NCBI GenBank assembly: GCA_027627225.1
Contig: JAPFQT010000084.1
Span: 252,001 to 316,000, forward strand
Reading direction: 5' to 3'
Source: Congeria kusceri
Taxonomy: Eukaryota; Mollusca; Bivalvia; Myida; Dreissenidae
Length of the DNA stretch: 64,000 nucleotides
Below the pieces are notes generated by a model that saw only the letters and a list, made by a program, of their open reading frames with translations, ran no database searches and was not told where the DNA came from. Below are positions 48,917 to 59,562 of the stretch, one piece after another; positions within the stretch are counted from its first letter, which is position 1; each line of letters begins with the position of its first letter. Made by a program: the position numbers and the translations under genes.

Positions 48917-49164
48917 GTTTAAAACACCACGTGACAGAATTTGAAAAAGTTACTGATGACTTAATTCGTTACACCACCCAGATATGCGGAAAGGTATATT
49001 TTAGGGCGTAGTCGGGTTTTCCTGTTTATATTCTAATGAACTTTGCAAATAGTATGCAATATTGTTATTTTACATTGTAAACAAACAAAATTTGTTTATT
49101 AAAGTACGTTCATGCATATTTTGCTGAATATATATTTGACCCATTAATTATTTTGCTGATTATA
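48917..49164. other. Unassigned spacer
   Basis: Possible remains of the Tc1 element's 3' flank; no inverted end identified. Confidence 0.35.
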
Positions 49165-50590
49165 TTCGCGTTGAGACTGTTCTGCAATTCAACGATATCC
49201 TTGTGCACAGTGTACATGTACGGTCAGTGAAAGTTGCCTGCTCGCTCGATAACAGCAAAGCTCGAGGAACTCATGAAATTTGTGTGTCGTGCAGGAAATC
49301 TATTTTCGGTTTCTGGTTTTCTTTCGAGTCAAATATACTGTTTACGAAAGACACATGGGCCCATATTTATAAAGAATCTTAAGAAAATCTTAACTTAAAG
49401 TAAAAAAGTTGCGCTTGAAACACTATGCGTCGGAACATGGGCGTGCCAGATACTAAATTTTAATACTTTTATAATATATATTTATATTTATAATTGCAAC
49501 TTTGGCCGTACTGTCGTTGCACAACAGATTTCCATCTAGCTTTATGTTTATGCTATTACATCTTTAGGTTTATGTTAAACTTTTACTTGTTTAAATAACA
49601 GATATTCGACTGTGATTTCATTCGCTTTGCGCTTTCTTAAAAATATACATTATAACATGCAAGCCACCAGGGGTCGAACGGGTTTAATGCAGATATTCTC
49701 AAATGAAATTTAAGCACTTTTTTTTTCAGCACTTTTCAACGAGAGAAGATACAAATTCAAGTACTGTTTTAGTTTGCCCATTTACATTTAGAAAGGTTGG
49801 GTTGTAAGTATTCCTACTATTTAAAGATTCAGTACTTATTTTAAAGAATATTTTAAACAACTTCGAATACTTAGCAGAAAACTGTCCTTGACAAATATTT
49901 TGCAGGCATATGAAACACTACGCTGGTGCCACAAAAGGTTTTCAGTGAATTCTCCTTTCGCAGAATATTTTAAGCACTTTTGAAGCCAACATATGCATTT
50001 TTCAAGCATTTGATGTGTACTTAAGCATTTTAAGCATTCTCAGTCCATTCTCAGCACTTCTCAAGGATCAGATTGAAATTCAAGCACTTTCAGGATTCGT
50101 ATGAACCCTGTTACATCCGTTATACGCTAGAGGGGACGGGCGCTATAGAGGGCCTTGTTCTGCTTTGTATCTCTAGAATGGCAAAGATGCAACTATCATA
50201 TTGTTTATGCAAAAAAATGACAGCAAGTTTGTATTTGTATTATCTTTAATTTATTATAAAAGTGTTGGCAAAAATTAGTGTTTAAAGTGATTGTACGCGC
50301 GTAAGTCTAGTCACCCCCTGGCAGCGTACAGTATGAACAAACATGTACATAATGTGACAAAGTCCTATGTCAATAAACCACAGCATTCATAATTTCCAAA
50401 AAATATGGCCTATGTTCAAGTTCGTTCCAAATATGTTCTAAATGTAATGTATCACTGGCACTGTAACAAATTCTACTGTTTTATATAAAAGAAATAAACT
50501 ACCATTTGGAGTCATAACATCAATAAAACCTCAAAAAATATTTTTCGGACAAGTTAAAAGAATTCGGCCCAGCAGAAGGTTTCATTGTCC
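49165..50590 (+). repeat. Segment C: partial third copy of the A/B segment
   Basis: The left block 49165-49440 (CAACGATATCCTTGTGCACA, GAAAGTTGCCTGCTCG, GGGCCCATATTTATAAAGA) and the right block 50390-50590 (TTCGTTCCAAATATG, TGGCACTGTAAC, ATAAAACCTC) match segments A and B. The middle is replaced by another MITE. No satellite is attached. Confidence 0.55.
49670..50112. mobile_element. AAGCACTTTT-rich MITE within segment C
   Basis: Recurrent AAGCACTTTT and AAGCATTT words, bounded by AGGGGTCGAACGGGTT on the left and an inverted relative (GGATTCGTATGAACCCTG) on the right. Confidence 0.45.
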
Positions 50591-51276
50591 TTCAACAGTT
50601 TTTTTTTATAAAGAGTGGGTTATTATTGTATTACAAAAGTCAATGGGGAAGTACGTGGTATATTTCATAATCACAATGGCCTCACTTGCTTGTACGATCG
50701 GTTAACGTTTCGCGATGCGTGCTGCAGCACTACACGGTTTCAGACTTTTAATTTAAACGAATCATGGTTTTTATATAAATTATATGGAAATTTCAACATA
50801 AGAGTTGGTTGTTTCTTTGTCGTTTTCATCGAAAAAATCGTAGCATAGATTTCTGAGCATGTTATTTTATTTTCGTAAAAGTATTCGTTACGCCGCTCGC
50901 TGCCAAAACAATAAAAATGCGTACCATATGGACGATTTGAAAAAGAATATTCAATCCACTACAATTGTATGTAGTACAGGCTATCCATTATTATAACCAA
51001 AGCGAAACAGCTGCTGTCAGAAATTTGAAAAAAAATATAACAGAGTTGTCTCCCGCGACCGGATTTATTGTTAGTAAATTTTCATAAATCTTTAAATGTG
51101 CAGTCTCACATGTTTTGGCTGTGCGAAATAATTGCCCTAACTGACCCTTTTCCTGTTGTACAATACATTTGTTGTTCATATTTCAAGGTTTGAAATGCAC
51201 ATTGTTTGTTTGCTACCTTGTAGACATACGGTACCCTAGTAGCTTGTTGCACAAAAAGGCATAATAAATATCAAAA
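50591..51276. other. Unassigned sequence, then left part of a MITE paralogous to 33009-33365
   Basis: From ~51140 the sequence (TTGTTCATATTTCAAGG, GAAATGCACATTG, TAGACATACGGTACCCTAGT, CACAAAAAGGCATAATAAAT) matches 33080-33234. The 77-codon frame at 50615-50848 is not recognised. Confidence 0.5.
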
Positions 51277-53175
51277 CAAGAGCTGTCAAGGGACAGCGCG
51301 CTCGACTATTTGAAGTATTTCAGTTGGTACATATTTTGGATAGTGAACGGGGCATAAATTTTTTTTTGTTTTTTTTTTTGTATTTTTAAGTTAAGCCTCG
51401 TATAGTTTATACATTTTTGAAACAAAAACGTTAACCACAAAGTCTATGTAAAAAGTGGACTAACTCTGTCAAAATACATAGCAGAGTTATGGGTAATGTT
51501 GCCCCTGATAATAGAGTTGATGACAAAGGTTATTTCCAAGTTTCAAGTGAATAACTTATATAGTTTTGAAGTAACAAAACTTTTGAATAGAAACTTTAAC
51601 CATAAAATCTATGTGAAAAAGGGGCATAAATCTGTCAAAATACAAAACATAGTTATTGGTAATGTTGCCCCTGATACTAGAGTTGATGACAAAAGTTAGT
51701 GCCAAGTTTCAAGTGAATAACTTATGTAGTTTTGAAATTACCAAACTTTTTAATATAAACTTTAAAAGAAAATCTAATTGAAAAGAGGACATAACTCTGT
51801 CAAAATACAAAATAGAGTTATGGGTAATCTTACCCCTGGTACTAGAGTTGATAATAAAGGTTAGTTCCAAGTTTCAAGTAAATAACTTATGTAGTTTTTG
51901 AAGTAACACAACTTTTGAATATAAACTTTACACAGAAAATCTATGTGAAAAGGGACATAACTATATCAAAATACAAAATAGAGTTATCGGGAATATTCAC
52001 CCTGATACTGGAGTTGATGGCAAAGGCATATTCCAAGTTTCAAGTGAATAGCTTTTGTAGTATTGAAGTTACAAAACTTTTGAATATTTACTTTAACCAT
52101 AACATCTATGTGAACAAGGGACATAACTCTGTCAAATACAAAACCTAGTTATGGGTAATGTTGCCCCTGATAATAGAGTTGATGACAAATGATTATTTCC
52201 AAGTTTCAAGCTAATAACTTATGTAGTTCTGAAGTAACAAATCTTTTGAATAGAAACCTTAACCATACAATCTATGTGAAAAGGGCATAACTCTGTTAAA
52301 ATACAAAACATAGTTATTGATAATGTTGCCCCTGATACTAGAGTTGATGACAAAGGTTAGTGCCAAGTTTCAAGTGAATAACTTATGTAGTTTTGAAGTT
52401 ACCAAACTTTTGAATATAAACTTTAAAATAAAATCTTAGTGAAAAGGGGACATACCTCTTTCAAAATACAAAATAGAGTTATGGGTAATGTTGCCCCTGG
52501 TACTAGAGTTGATGATAAAGGTTAGTTCCAAGTTTCAAGTAAATAACTTATGTAGTTTTGAAGTAACAACTTTTGAATATAAACTTTAAACAGAAAATTT
52601 ATGTGAAAAAGGGACATAACTCAATCAAAATACAAAATAGAGTTTTCAGGAATGTTCACCCTGATACTGGAGTTGATGACAAAGGTATATTCCAAGTTTC
52701 AAGTAAATAGCTTTTGTAGTATTGAAGATACAAAACTTTTGAATATTAACTTTAACCAGAAAACCTATGTGAAAAAGGGGCATAACTCTGTCAAATACAA
52801 AACAAAGTTATGAGGAATGTTGCCCTTGATACTGGAGTTGATGACAAAGGTAAGTTCCAAGTTTCAAGTGAATAACTTATACAGTTTTGAAGTTACCAAA
52901 CGTTTGAATATAAACTTTAACCAGAAAATCTGTGTGAAAAATGGGCATAAGTTAACTCTGTAAAAATACAAAACAGAGTTATACGGAATGTTGCCCTTGA
53001 TACTGGAGTTGATGACAAAGGTTAGTTACAAGTTTCAAGTGAATAACTTATGTAGTTTTGAAGTTACAAAACTTTTGAATATAAACTTTAACCAAATTCA
53101 GACGTGGACGCGGACGCCGACGCCGACGCCGGGGGTAGTAGGACGGCCCACATATTCTTTGAATAGTCGAGCTAA
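51277..53175 (+). mobile_element. Complete R2 element (1,899 bp) with defined insertion site
   Basis: 5' end CAAGAGCTGTC-AAGG-GACAGC (hairpin 51282-51297), then GCGCTCGACTATTTGAAG. Eleven or so ~160-170 bp units follow, each with CATAACTCTGTC, ACAGAGTTATGGGTAATG, GTTGATGACAAAGG and AAGTTTCAAGTGAATAACTT. The 3' end has GACGTGGACGCGGACGCCG, TATTC...GAATAGTCGAG and CTAA at 53172-53175. The flanks (A before, T after) join to reproduce the uninterrupted MITE at 33009-33365, so nothing was duplicated or lost at the target. It has no coding capacity and must have been mobilised in trans. Confidence 0.85.
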
Positions 53176-53471
53176 TAAGTATATTTTGCAACCAAAACAG
53201 CATAAAAGACAAAATGTTTTGATATGATCAACACATTATCGTTAATTCGAATTGAAATGTTTTCCAGCCGCAAACTATGATACTGTGCCTTTAAGTTAGA
53301 CATTAGTTCGGTCTACATTGGGAAATGACATTTTTGATATTTCTACATACAAAACATAATGTAACGAGTTGTTTTATTCGAAAACGCTTATCATGCGAAA
53401 GCAATCATGTACATGCAACAAGTTTACTTCACTGGAAAATATTCATACATAAATTAATGTTTTATTTTCAG
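53176..53471. other. Right part of the host MITE plus spacer
   Basis: TTTTGCAACCAAAACAGCAT to TACTGTGCCTTTAA (53181-53296) matches 33240-33365. The rest is unassigned up to the splice-acceptor-like tract before 53472. Confidence 0.55.
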
Positions 53472-53702
53472 AATCTGCATTTATAAAACATACAGATATC
53501 AAGCTGCAACACTTTCTGTGGCATGTAACAACAACAGCAACAAGTGTAGGTGCGAGTCTACTCACGTACGGAAAATCAACCAAATCTGTCGATGTTGAAT
53601 ACAGCAACAACATCAACAAAAACAGAATTGAACAGAATGTAAACGAAATACACTTAAACAAATCTGAAAAGTACATGTACGATAATAATGTATTAAAAGC
53701 AG
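53472..53702 (+). CDS. Putative internal coding exon, unknown protein
   Basis: A 231-bp segment bounded by an acceptor (TTTATTTTCAG, ending at 53471) and a donor (AAAGCAG followed by GTAGGC at 53703). One frame is open throughout: two bases, 76 complete codons, then one base, so the exon would be phase 1 at both ends. The predicted peptide starts SAFIKHTDIKLQ, contains LLTYGKSTKSVDVEY, and ends NNVLKAG. No family is recognised. Other frames on this strand are interrupted. Neither a preceding nor a following exon was identified, and the stretch is AT-rich, so chance is possible. On the minus strand a 77-codon frame overlaps (53443-53676) without splice support. Confidence 0.35.
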
Positions 53703-54191
53703 GTAGGCGACTACAAACTTTTCATTAATGGTATTGTTGTTATTATTGTTATTATATAATTTGTTTACTCAGTGAGAAGTCAACGATAACTTCTCAGTAA
53801 CGGAAAAATGCCGAATGCAGTCGCTAATTAGACTTCGGGCAATTTGAAGTAAGCATGGTCTTTGTCCGAATGGGCAAACTCTTCAATTTGTCCTCCACAT
53901 TGTTTCCACTTGATTCAAGGATCATACGATGTCGCTCGATGCATGTTTACGATTTGGGACATGTACCATAGTTTTATTTTCAACTACATTTTTTCTTATA
54001 CATCTAAGAAATTGTCTAGGAAATTTCCTATTAAAAATTCCATGGACAAAATCTACACGTTTTCAGAAAAAAATTACTTAATTGGCATTACAATATTTAC
54101 TTCCCAAACCATATACATAAGAACCAAGCAGAATTAAATGCTACAAGAACGTTCGCTAAGTACCGGAATCTTGTTGGCGCCTCGCATGAGT
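53703..54191. other. Unassigned spacer
   Basis: Short frames only (for example 53862-54137) with no recognisable domain. Confidence 0.35.
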
Positions 54192-54650
54192 GCTAGGGCT
54201 GTGTATCGGTTACCAATACATATTGGTTATCGATACTTTCGGACCAATATTTATATTGGATCTAACGTCCTGGTATCGATCAAAATATCGGTCAACACTA
54301 AAATACTATTAGAATATAATAAAATAATGTAAAAAATATTTTTTTTCTTCATATTTCCCGCACATTTCAACTGTTTAGTATACTTATACCTAGTTATCAG
54401 TGTTTATTATATCCTTTCACATTACTGACATTGGCGCGTGGTACTCCCCAACTTGATTTATAGTGTTCCAAAAGTTTTTCCTTTTTGAATCATTTTGAGA
54501 ATTACTTGTATATTAAACATCTTATTATGCTGCTGAACGATAAAAATTACCTTTGACTTTATTAAAATATATTTAAAGCAAATATTTTAGTAAATGCTTT
54601 ATTAATACAAATATCGTATTGATAATTCTGATCGATACAGAGCCCTAGAC
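54192..54650. mobile_element. ~455-bp MITE with CTAGGGCTGTGTATCG ends
   Basis: CTAGGGCTGTGTATCGG at the left is inverted at the right (CGATACAGAGCCCTAG). The interior contains several CGATA/TATCG words. The ends resemble hAT-type MITEs; a clean 8-bp target duplication was not found. Confidence 0.55.
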
Positions 54651-55375
54651 GTCTATATGTCATGAGTCTTATGTCACACAGGAAGCATATAGAAGGAGCA
54701 TGTATTATAATTGTATTCTTACAAACGCCTGCATGACGTCGCTGAGTGTAACTGACTATTGCTTAGACTATTTTCTTGAAGAAAACTTATTATTAAGATT
54801 TTTATCAAAGCTTGCAATACATTTTAAAACGACAAATCATGAAAGTAATCGCTACTCAGTGTAAAAATAACTGGTCGCTGAGTCAAAAAAATGAGGCATT
54901 TGCTCCTGTCTAGTCTGACATATTCCAGAAATAGGTAGTGAATCATTCTAAAAATAGCATAGTAGCAGAAGCTAAAACAGCTGCATAGCAATTTTGATGC
55001 TGAATGGTCTATTTTAAACATTCGTATTCTTTAAAATATGTCGGCTTTTTAAATAAACGTTTTTTGTATTAACTAATCCAGTTTTTTGCCTAAATTAAAA
55101 CGCTCGTTTGTAACTCTGACTTAACTAGGTTCACTGAACACTCATTTGACAGATCTACAACTAATTTGCTCTATTCATAGACATATGTATTTTCAGCGCC
55201 CTTTGATGTTTATAGGGACTACGAACGAATTGATTTTCTATGGCACTATGAATGATACAATATGATAGAAATGAGCTATTTTAAGACATGTACATTAAAT
55301 AAATAATACATAATATTATACACAATGATATATTTGGTAAAAACAAATAAGCAAAAAGGTTTGCCAAAAAAAAAA
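54651..55375. other. Unassigned spacer
   Basis: No supported feature. Confidence 0.4.
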
Positions 55376-55459
55376 CCAGTGGGTATCGAACTCACGACTT
55401 GGGAGCCATACTCAGAAATGACGGTAGACAGCGCTCTAACCAACTGCGCTATTCTGATG
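55376..55459 (-). tRNA. tRNA-like sequence followed by T10; probably pseudo-tRNA or SINE head
   Basis: The minus strand carries TAGCGCAGTTGGTTAGAGCG with a perfect GCGC/GCGC D-stem, and a T-arm-like GTGAG-TTCGATA-CCCAC, immediately followed by ten T (55366-55375 on plus). The anticodon region is too long and unpaired for a normal tRNA, and the acceptor stem is not formed. Confidence 0.35.
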
Positions 55460-55964
55460 CATCATGTGTAAACTAAGGGTATCCTAAATGCTCACAATTC
55501 TGACGTCAAAATGTAAACACGAACAGGGCCAAACAAACACGATCCTTATTATAAATTCATTTATGATCTCAGAGGGTGTACAATATTTTCCCTTTATAGA
55601 TAACCTATTTTAACCGTTATTAAATGCCAGTATTAATATCTAAATTTCAATTTTTGTTAAAGAAATGCCCCCCTTAATGCCCTTTTCGATGACATAGTCT
55701 TTTTATCATCAATGTTTTTCTTGTACACACTGTGCAAGCGTTCAGTTCGAGTAAATCTTGGGAAAGCAACTGCTGTAATAAGTTTACTCAGCCTCCGCGC
55801 AGAGATTTAACTGGTTCTGAGCATTGCTCGATTTTAAATCCCAGCCGGCATGAAGTTCCACACAATCTGACCACACAAGCGATTTCCCAAACATCCCAAA
55901 AGTGCAACCTCAACAACATCATTCAATGAATAATCGAGCGAAAACCTACTTTGAACAAAACAAT

Positions 55965-56059
55965 ATCAGCATCATCATCATCGTCATCATCAGCATCATC
56001 AGCATCATCAGCATCATCAGCATCATGGTCATTACCATCATCATATCAGCTTCATCAGC

Positions 56060-56091
<32 letters not shown>

Positions 56092-56205
56092 AATAATCAT
56101 CATCATCATCATGTTTAGCATCATCAACATCATCATGTTCATCATCATCATCATCATCATTATCATTATCATCGTCATTATCATCATCATCATCCTTTTC
56201 CTTCA
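55965..56205 (+). repeat. (CAT)n microsatellite with CAG/CTT interruptions
   Basis: CATCATCAGCATCATCAG-type sequence then long CATCAT runs. Frames through it (poly-Asp minus, poly-Ser plus) are artefacts. Confidence 0.95.
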
Positions 56206-56985
56206 TTTTATTTAATCGTATAGTACATAATTGACGTATGTTCTCTCAATGCGCTAAAGAGGCACTGACCTGCCACATATATACAACGATTGCTTTATGC
56301 CTTGTGCGGCGCTGCATAAACTAAATCGTTCACGATATGCGTTGAAAATTACCGAATACAGGCATGCGCACACGTTTTTACGTCGACTATTATATGCGGC
56401 GCTCCAGGGCGTTTCATCGACAGCCGACGACAGCAGCATCTATTCGTGATAATGCCTTGCTGCCGGAAGTGTAACAGACCACCGCCAAATTCACGGGAAA
56501 CAGAGGGTCACATTCAAATTCTAAACTTGAAAATGAATCAAAACTAGAATTTGTGTTTAATATAACATTGCGCTTTTGGAATATTTGCATGATCAATTGA
56601 TATTGTATTACGCTTTCCGTGTCTTCAAACATAAATGCGTGTCATTGTCAGAAAATAGATAGCATTTCAGAATTTAAAGACTTTTCTTAATTTTTGACTA
56701 AGATTCTATATAAATACCATCCCAGACGTCTTGAGCATGAGAGAGGCCCGCGTGGAGTTGAGACCGTTATATTTTGGGGACGTATGTCCCTGATTCTTAC
56801 TACAACGCTCCGTATACCGAGATAAAACCAAAACACAAAATGCTACAGAGCAACAGCGTCCTTGCAAAACCCGAAGTCGACCGCCGCCATCCGTCCACAC
56901 CATTTTTTTGTTAATTCCATTTTCCAAACAGTTCAAGCTATGCTCAGAGTTACGGGATGTCAAACCTGTTATTGGTTTGCGGCCT
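56206..56985. other. Unassigned region, locally higher GC
   Basis: Three minus-strand frames of 61-98 codons (56254-56439, 56414-56632, 56706-57002) show no recognisable domain. The last runs into the foldback at 56986. Confidence 0.35.
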
Positions 56986-57250
56986 GGGCCAGTATTAACC
57001 AACCCACTCTTAGACTTCTGAATAAAGGATAGACTTAGACTCTAGAAATAATACGTGTGCGTTTGGAACTGTCCCAGATACCAATGTTCCAATGTTGCTT
57101 ATGTCATTAATAAATCGTTATAAATAAGGACTGGTAAAATGAGCATCGGTGAATATCAAGAAATATTCAAAGTAACAGCCTTTTTAGAAGAACAATTTTA
57201 AGAATACCCTTTATTCTTAAGTCTAAGAGTCGGTTGATGAATACGAGCCC
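56986..57250. mobile_element. Foldback MITE, GGGCC...ATTAACCAACCCACTCTTAG ends
   Basis: The left GGGCCAGTATTAACCAACCC is inverted at the right (AAGTCTAAGAGTCGGTTG, then ATGAATACGAGCCC). Related to 24047-24685 and 58203-58467. Confidence 0.65.
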
Positions 57251-57540
57251 TGTTCTAATAAAATAAAGCGCTGTTATTGGTTGCATTTTCTATTGTTAAA
57301 GTAACTGGTCTCTTAATTAATCTGTGATCATTACATGTATAATCCACTACACTGATCAAAAGAATACAGTGCCCACGTACACGAAAAATGTGTACAAATG
57401 CTGTTTTCTTGAATATATTGAAACTGAAAAACGTGAAATAATAGTTTTATTCTGTTAAAAGAACATAATTCTTAGTTTAGCGTTTTGGAAACATGGAAAC
57501 TGTATACTCATGAGCAGTGCTAAATATGCCAAATTAAAAA

Positions 57541-57715
57541 TGTCGCAGTGGCGGGATGGATATTGTGTCCGCCTTTCGATCGTGAGGTTATGAATTCGAT
57601 CCGGATTGGGGTAGCGTTTGAATGATCTTTCTCAAGACACCAAGTACTGGTTCTACCCAGGGAATTGACTCGAAAGTGTAAATTACCTCGCTAATACGAA
57701 ATAAAGACCAGATAT
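57541..57715 (+). mobile_element. tRNA-derived SINE-like sequence, copy 3
   Basis: TGTCGCAGTGGCGGGATGG, TCCGCCTTTCGATCGTGAGG, the B-box-like GAATTCGATCC, and body words GGTTCTACCCAGGGAATTG and ACTCGAAAGTGTAAATT. Confidence 0.55.
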
Positions 57716-58202
57716 TTGAGAATATAGCCCTGATGTATCGTCAAACTTATCTATTTCGATTTGAATCAATATAGCAATTCCTCCGATTTCTATTTTGATG
57801 AATCCAACATGAAATACACGGCATCTCGATCGTCAAATTTTGACACATTTATACACAATGATTCAACAATCGTGCATATAATCACGTATACATATATTCC
57901 TTGGTACGAAATATTATAAAACGACAAACTAAAAAAATTAATGCCAAAAGGAGCATTTCTTATAATACAGCTTCTATATTATTATTTTTTACGAATCGTG
58001 CAAACTGTACACGACTTTCACATAACATAGTATACAATTTCGTCATAGTAGTAGTAATTCACATACGGACAGAATTTAATTGCACGAGTAGAACCAGAAC
58101 CCCTCTTCAAATAAGCTTCAAAAAGCAGGCACTGTATCATCAAGAACGTCTTCGGCAACGCTTTTCAATGTCTAAAGAATAATTGAACACATCAAACCAA
58201 CT
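57716..58202. other. Unassigned spacer
   Basis: A 93-codon plus frame (57901-58182) is not recognised; otherwise AT-rich. Confidence 0.35.
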
Positions 58203-58467
58203 GGGCCCCTATTCACCGACCTATTATTAGACTTAAGACTAATATTAAAGAATATTCTTGAACCGTTATGTTCTAAGAGCATACATAAATTTCAATCTGA
58301 CTTTGTATTCAGGCAATCTAATTACAACATTCTTTATTTAGAACGAGTTGTTAAAGATATAAGCAACATTGGTACCAAGAATATTTGCAAACGCAGAAGT
58401 ATATTTTCTTGATTTAAAGTCGGTTCTTAATTCTGACGTCTAAGCATAAATTGGTGAATACGGGCCC
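58203..58467. mobile_element. Foldback MITE with GGGCCC termini (265 bp)
   Basis: Begins GGGCCCCTATTCACCGACCT and ends with the inverted AAATTGGTGAATACGGGCCC; GACTTAAG-type words follow inside each arm. Confidence 0.7.
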
Positions 58468-58489
58468 TGGGCAACAAACTCCTCTCCCT

Positions 58490-58830
58490 CGGACAGCCCG
58501 ATACGAAACCACGTATCTTAGATCATGTAGCTAGTACTCTTTCACGTGCAATAAGTACACACCTGATAACGCGATGAAATAATACAAGATAATAACCCAA
58601 TGCTTTAGATCTTAACACAAGACAGGAAAAGATAATATCCAATATGGTACAATATTAATGCATGTATGCATCAATATAAATCGATACTTTATAGTATAAA
58701 TCTAAATAGTGAAGAATCGATACAAAAAAATCTATTAAATTTATGAATTGGTAATGGACCCGTGCGTGTGTGTTGCGATGCGTATCCTTGCGTGATTCAA
58801 ATGATAGAGGATACTCTAATTCTACAATAA
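58490..58830 (+). repeat. Dispersed repeat shared with 47985-48290
   Basis: CTCTTTCACGTGCAATAAGT, ACACACCTGATAACGCGATG, CCAATATGGTACAAT, GTGAAGAATCGATAC and GTGTGTGTTGCGATGCG in the same order as the first copy. No Tc1 relic is attached here. Confidence 0.55.
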
Positions 58831-58949
58831 AAGTTAATATTGCTTGTCAATTGACTACCTCTCCATTTCTACATGAAGCGTTTTCTTATCTAGATAGACT
58901 TGATACCGAGTGTTAATGACAAACCATAACGAGCCATTTTATTTTTAAA

Positions 58950-59222
58950 AAATCCATTTATCGTTGTTTATCGGCCAATAAACAACGATTTGGAGTTCTG
59001 ATGCGTAGGAATTAATCCAGAAGAGCGTTCGTCCGAGTTGTTAATAGCCACGCATCCGAACGACAAAGAGTTGTTTATTGACCGATAAACAACGATAATG
59101 AGAAAATTATTTAGTTTATAACATAATTTAATTTATATTCTTGCAGTTATAATTTGAACTACTTTTTACTATGCACCGCTTAGAATCTGGACTAATCTGG
59201 ATTTTTGCGTTGTTTATTAAGA
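58950..59222 (+). mobile_element. GTTGTTTATC MITE, copy 5 (3' truncated)
   Basis: ATCGTTGTTTATCGGCCAAT, GAGTTGTTTATTGACCGATA, CTATGCACCGCTTAG and GCGTTGTTTATT, then the homology stops. Confidence 0.7.
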
Positions 59223-59226
59223 ATGA

Positions 59227-59562
59227 GGCATACAGCTTTCATATATCTGCCCATCATTTCAAAAAGCACGGGCGTTTCAACGACAGAACGTTGCAGACAC
59301 CTGTGACGTAGACGTCCGAAATTCGGAGTCCGAAATTCGGAGTAACATTTACGCCGAGACACCGTGCATTGCGGTGGATCTGGACACGACGACATTCTCG
59401 ACCTTCACTAGCGTTGCCTTCGCCGAGGACATCCAAACTCACTGTAACCGAAATGACCACAGAGCGCGCGTGTACCAGTGTACAGGTAAACGGTTTCCCG
59501 GATGTCGTGTGTACGATGGTCTGGGCGGGAAATCCAAACATTAATACAATCAAGCATGTCTA
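59227..59562 (+). other. Higher-GC open segment, possible exon of unknown protein
   Basis: Open without an ATG from just after a TGA (~59223) to a TAA at about 59560, ~110 codons, clearly richer in GC than its surroundings. The peptide includes ETPCIAVDLDTTTFSTF, QTHCNRNDH and VYQCTGKRFPGC. A good donor (TACAG followed by GTAAAC) is at about 59484. Two direct TCCGAAATTCGGAG copies lie at about 59317 and 59331. The opposite strand is also open (59254-59553), so the coding strand, if any, is uncertain. No family recognised. Confidence 0.25.

Noticed and set aside
54192..54650. Confident hAT assignment
   Set aside because: Inverted ends are clear but no 8-bp target duplication could be found by eye.
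55902..56206. Poly-Asp and poly-Ser/Ile frames
   Set aside because: Translation of the CAT microsatellite.
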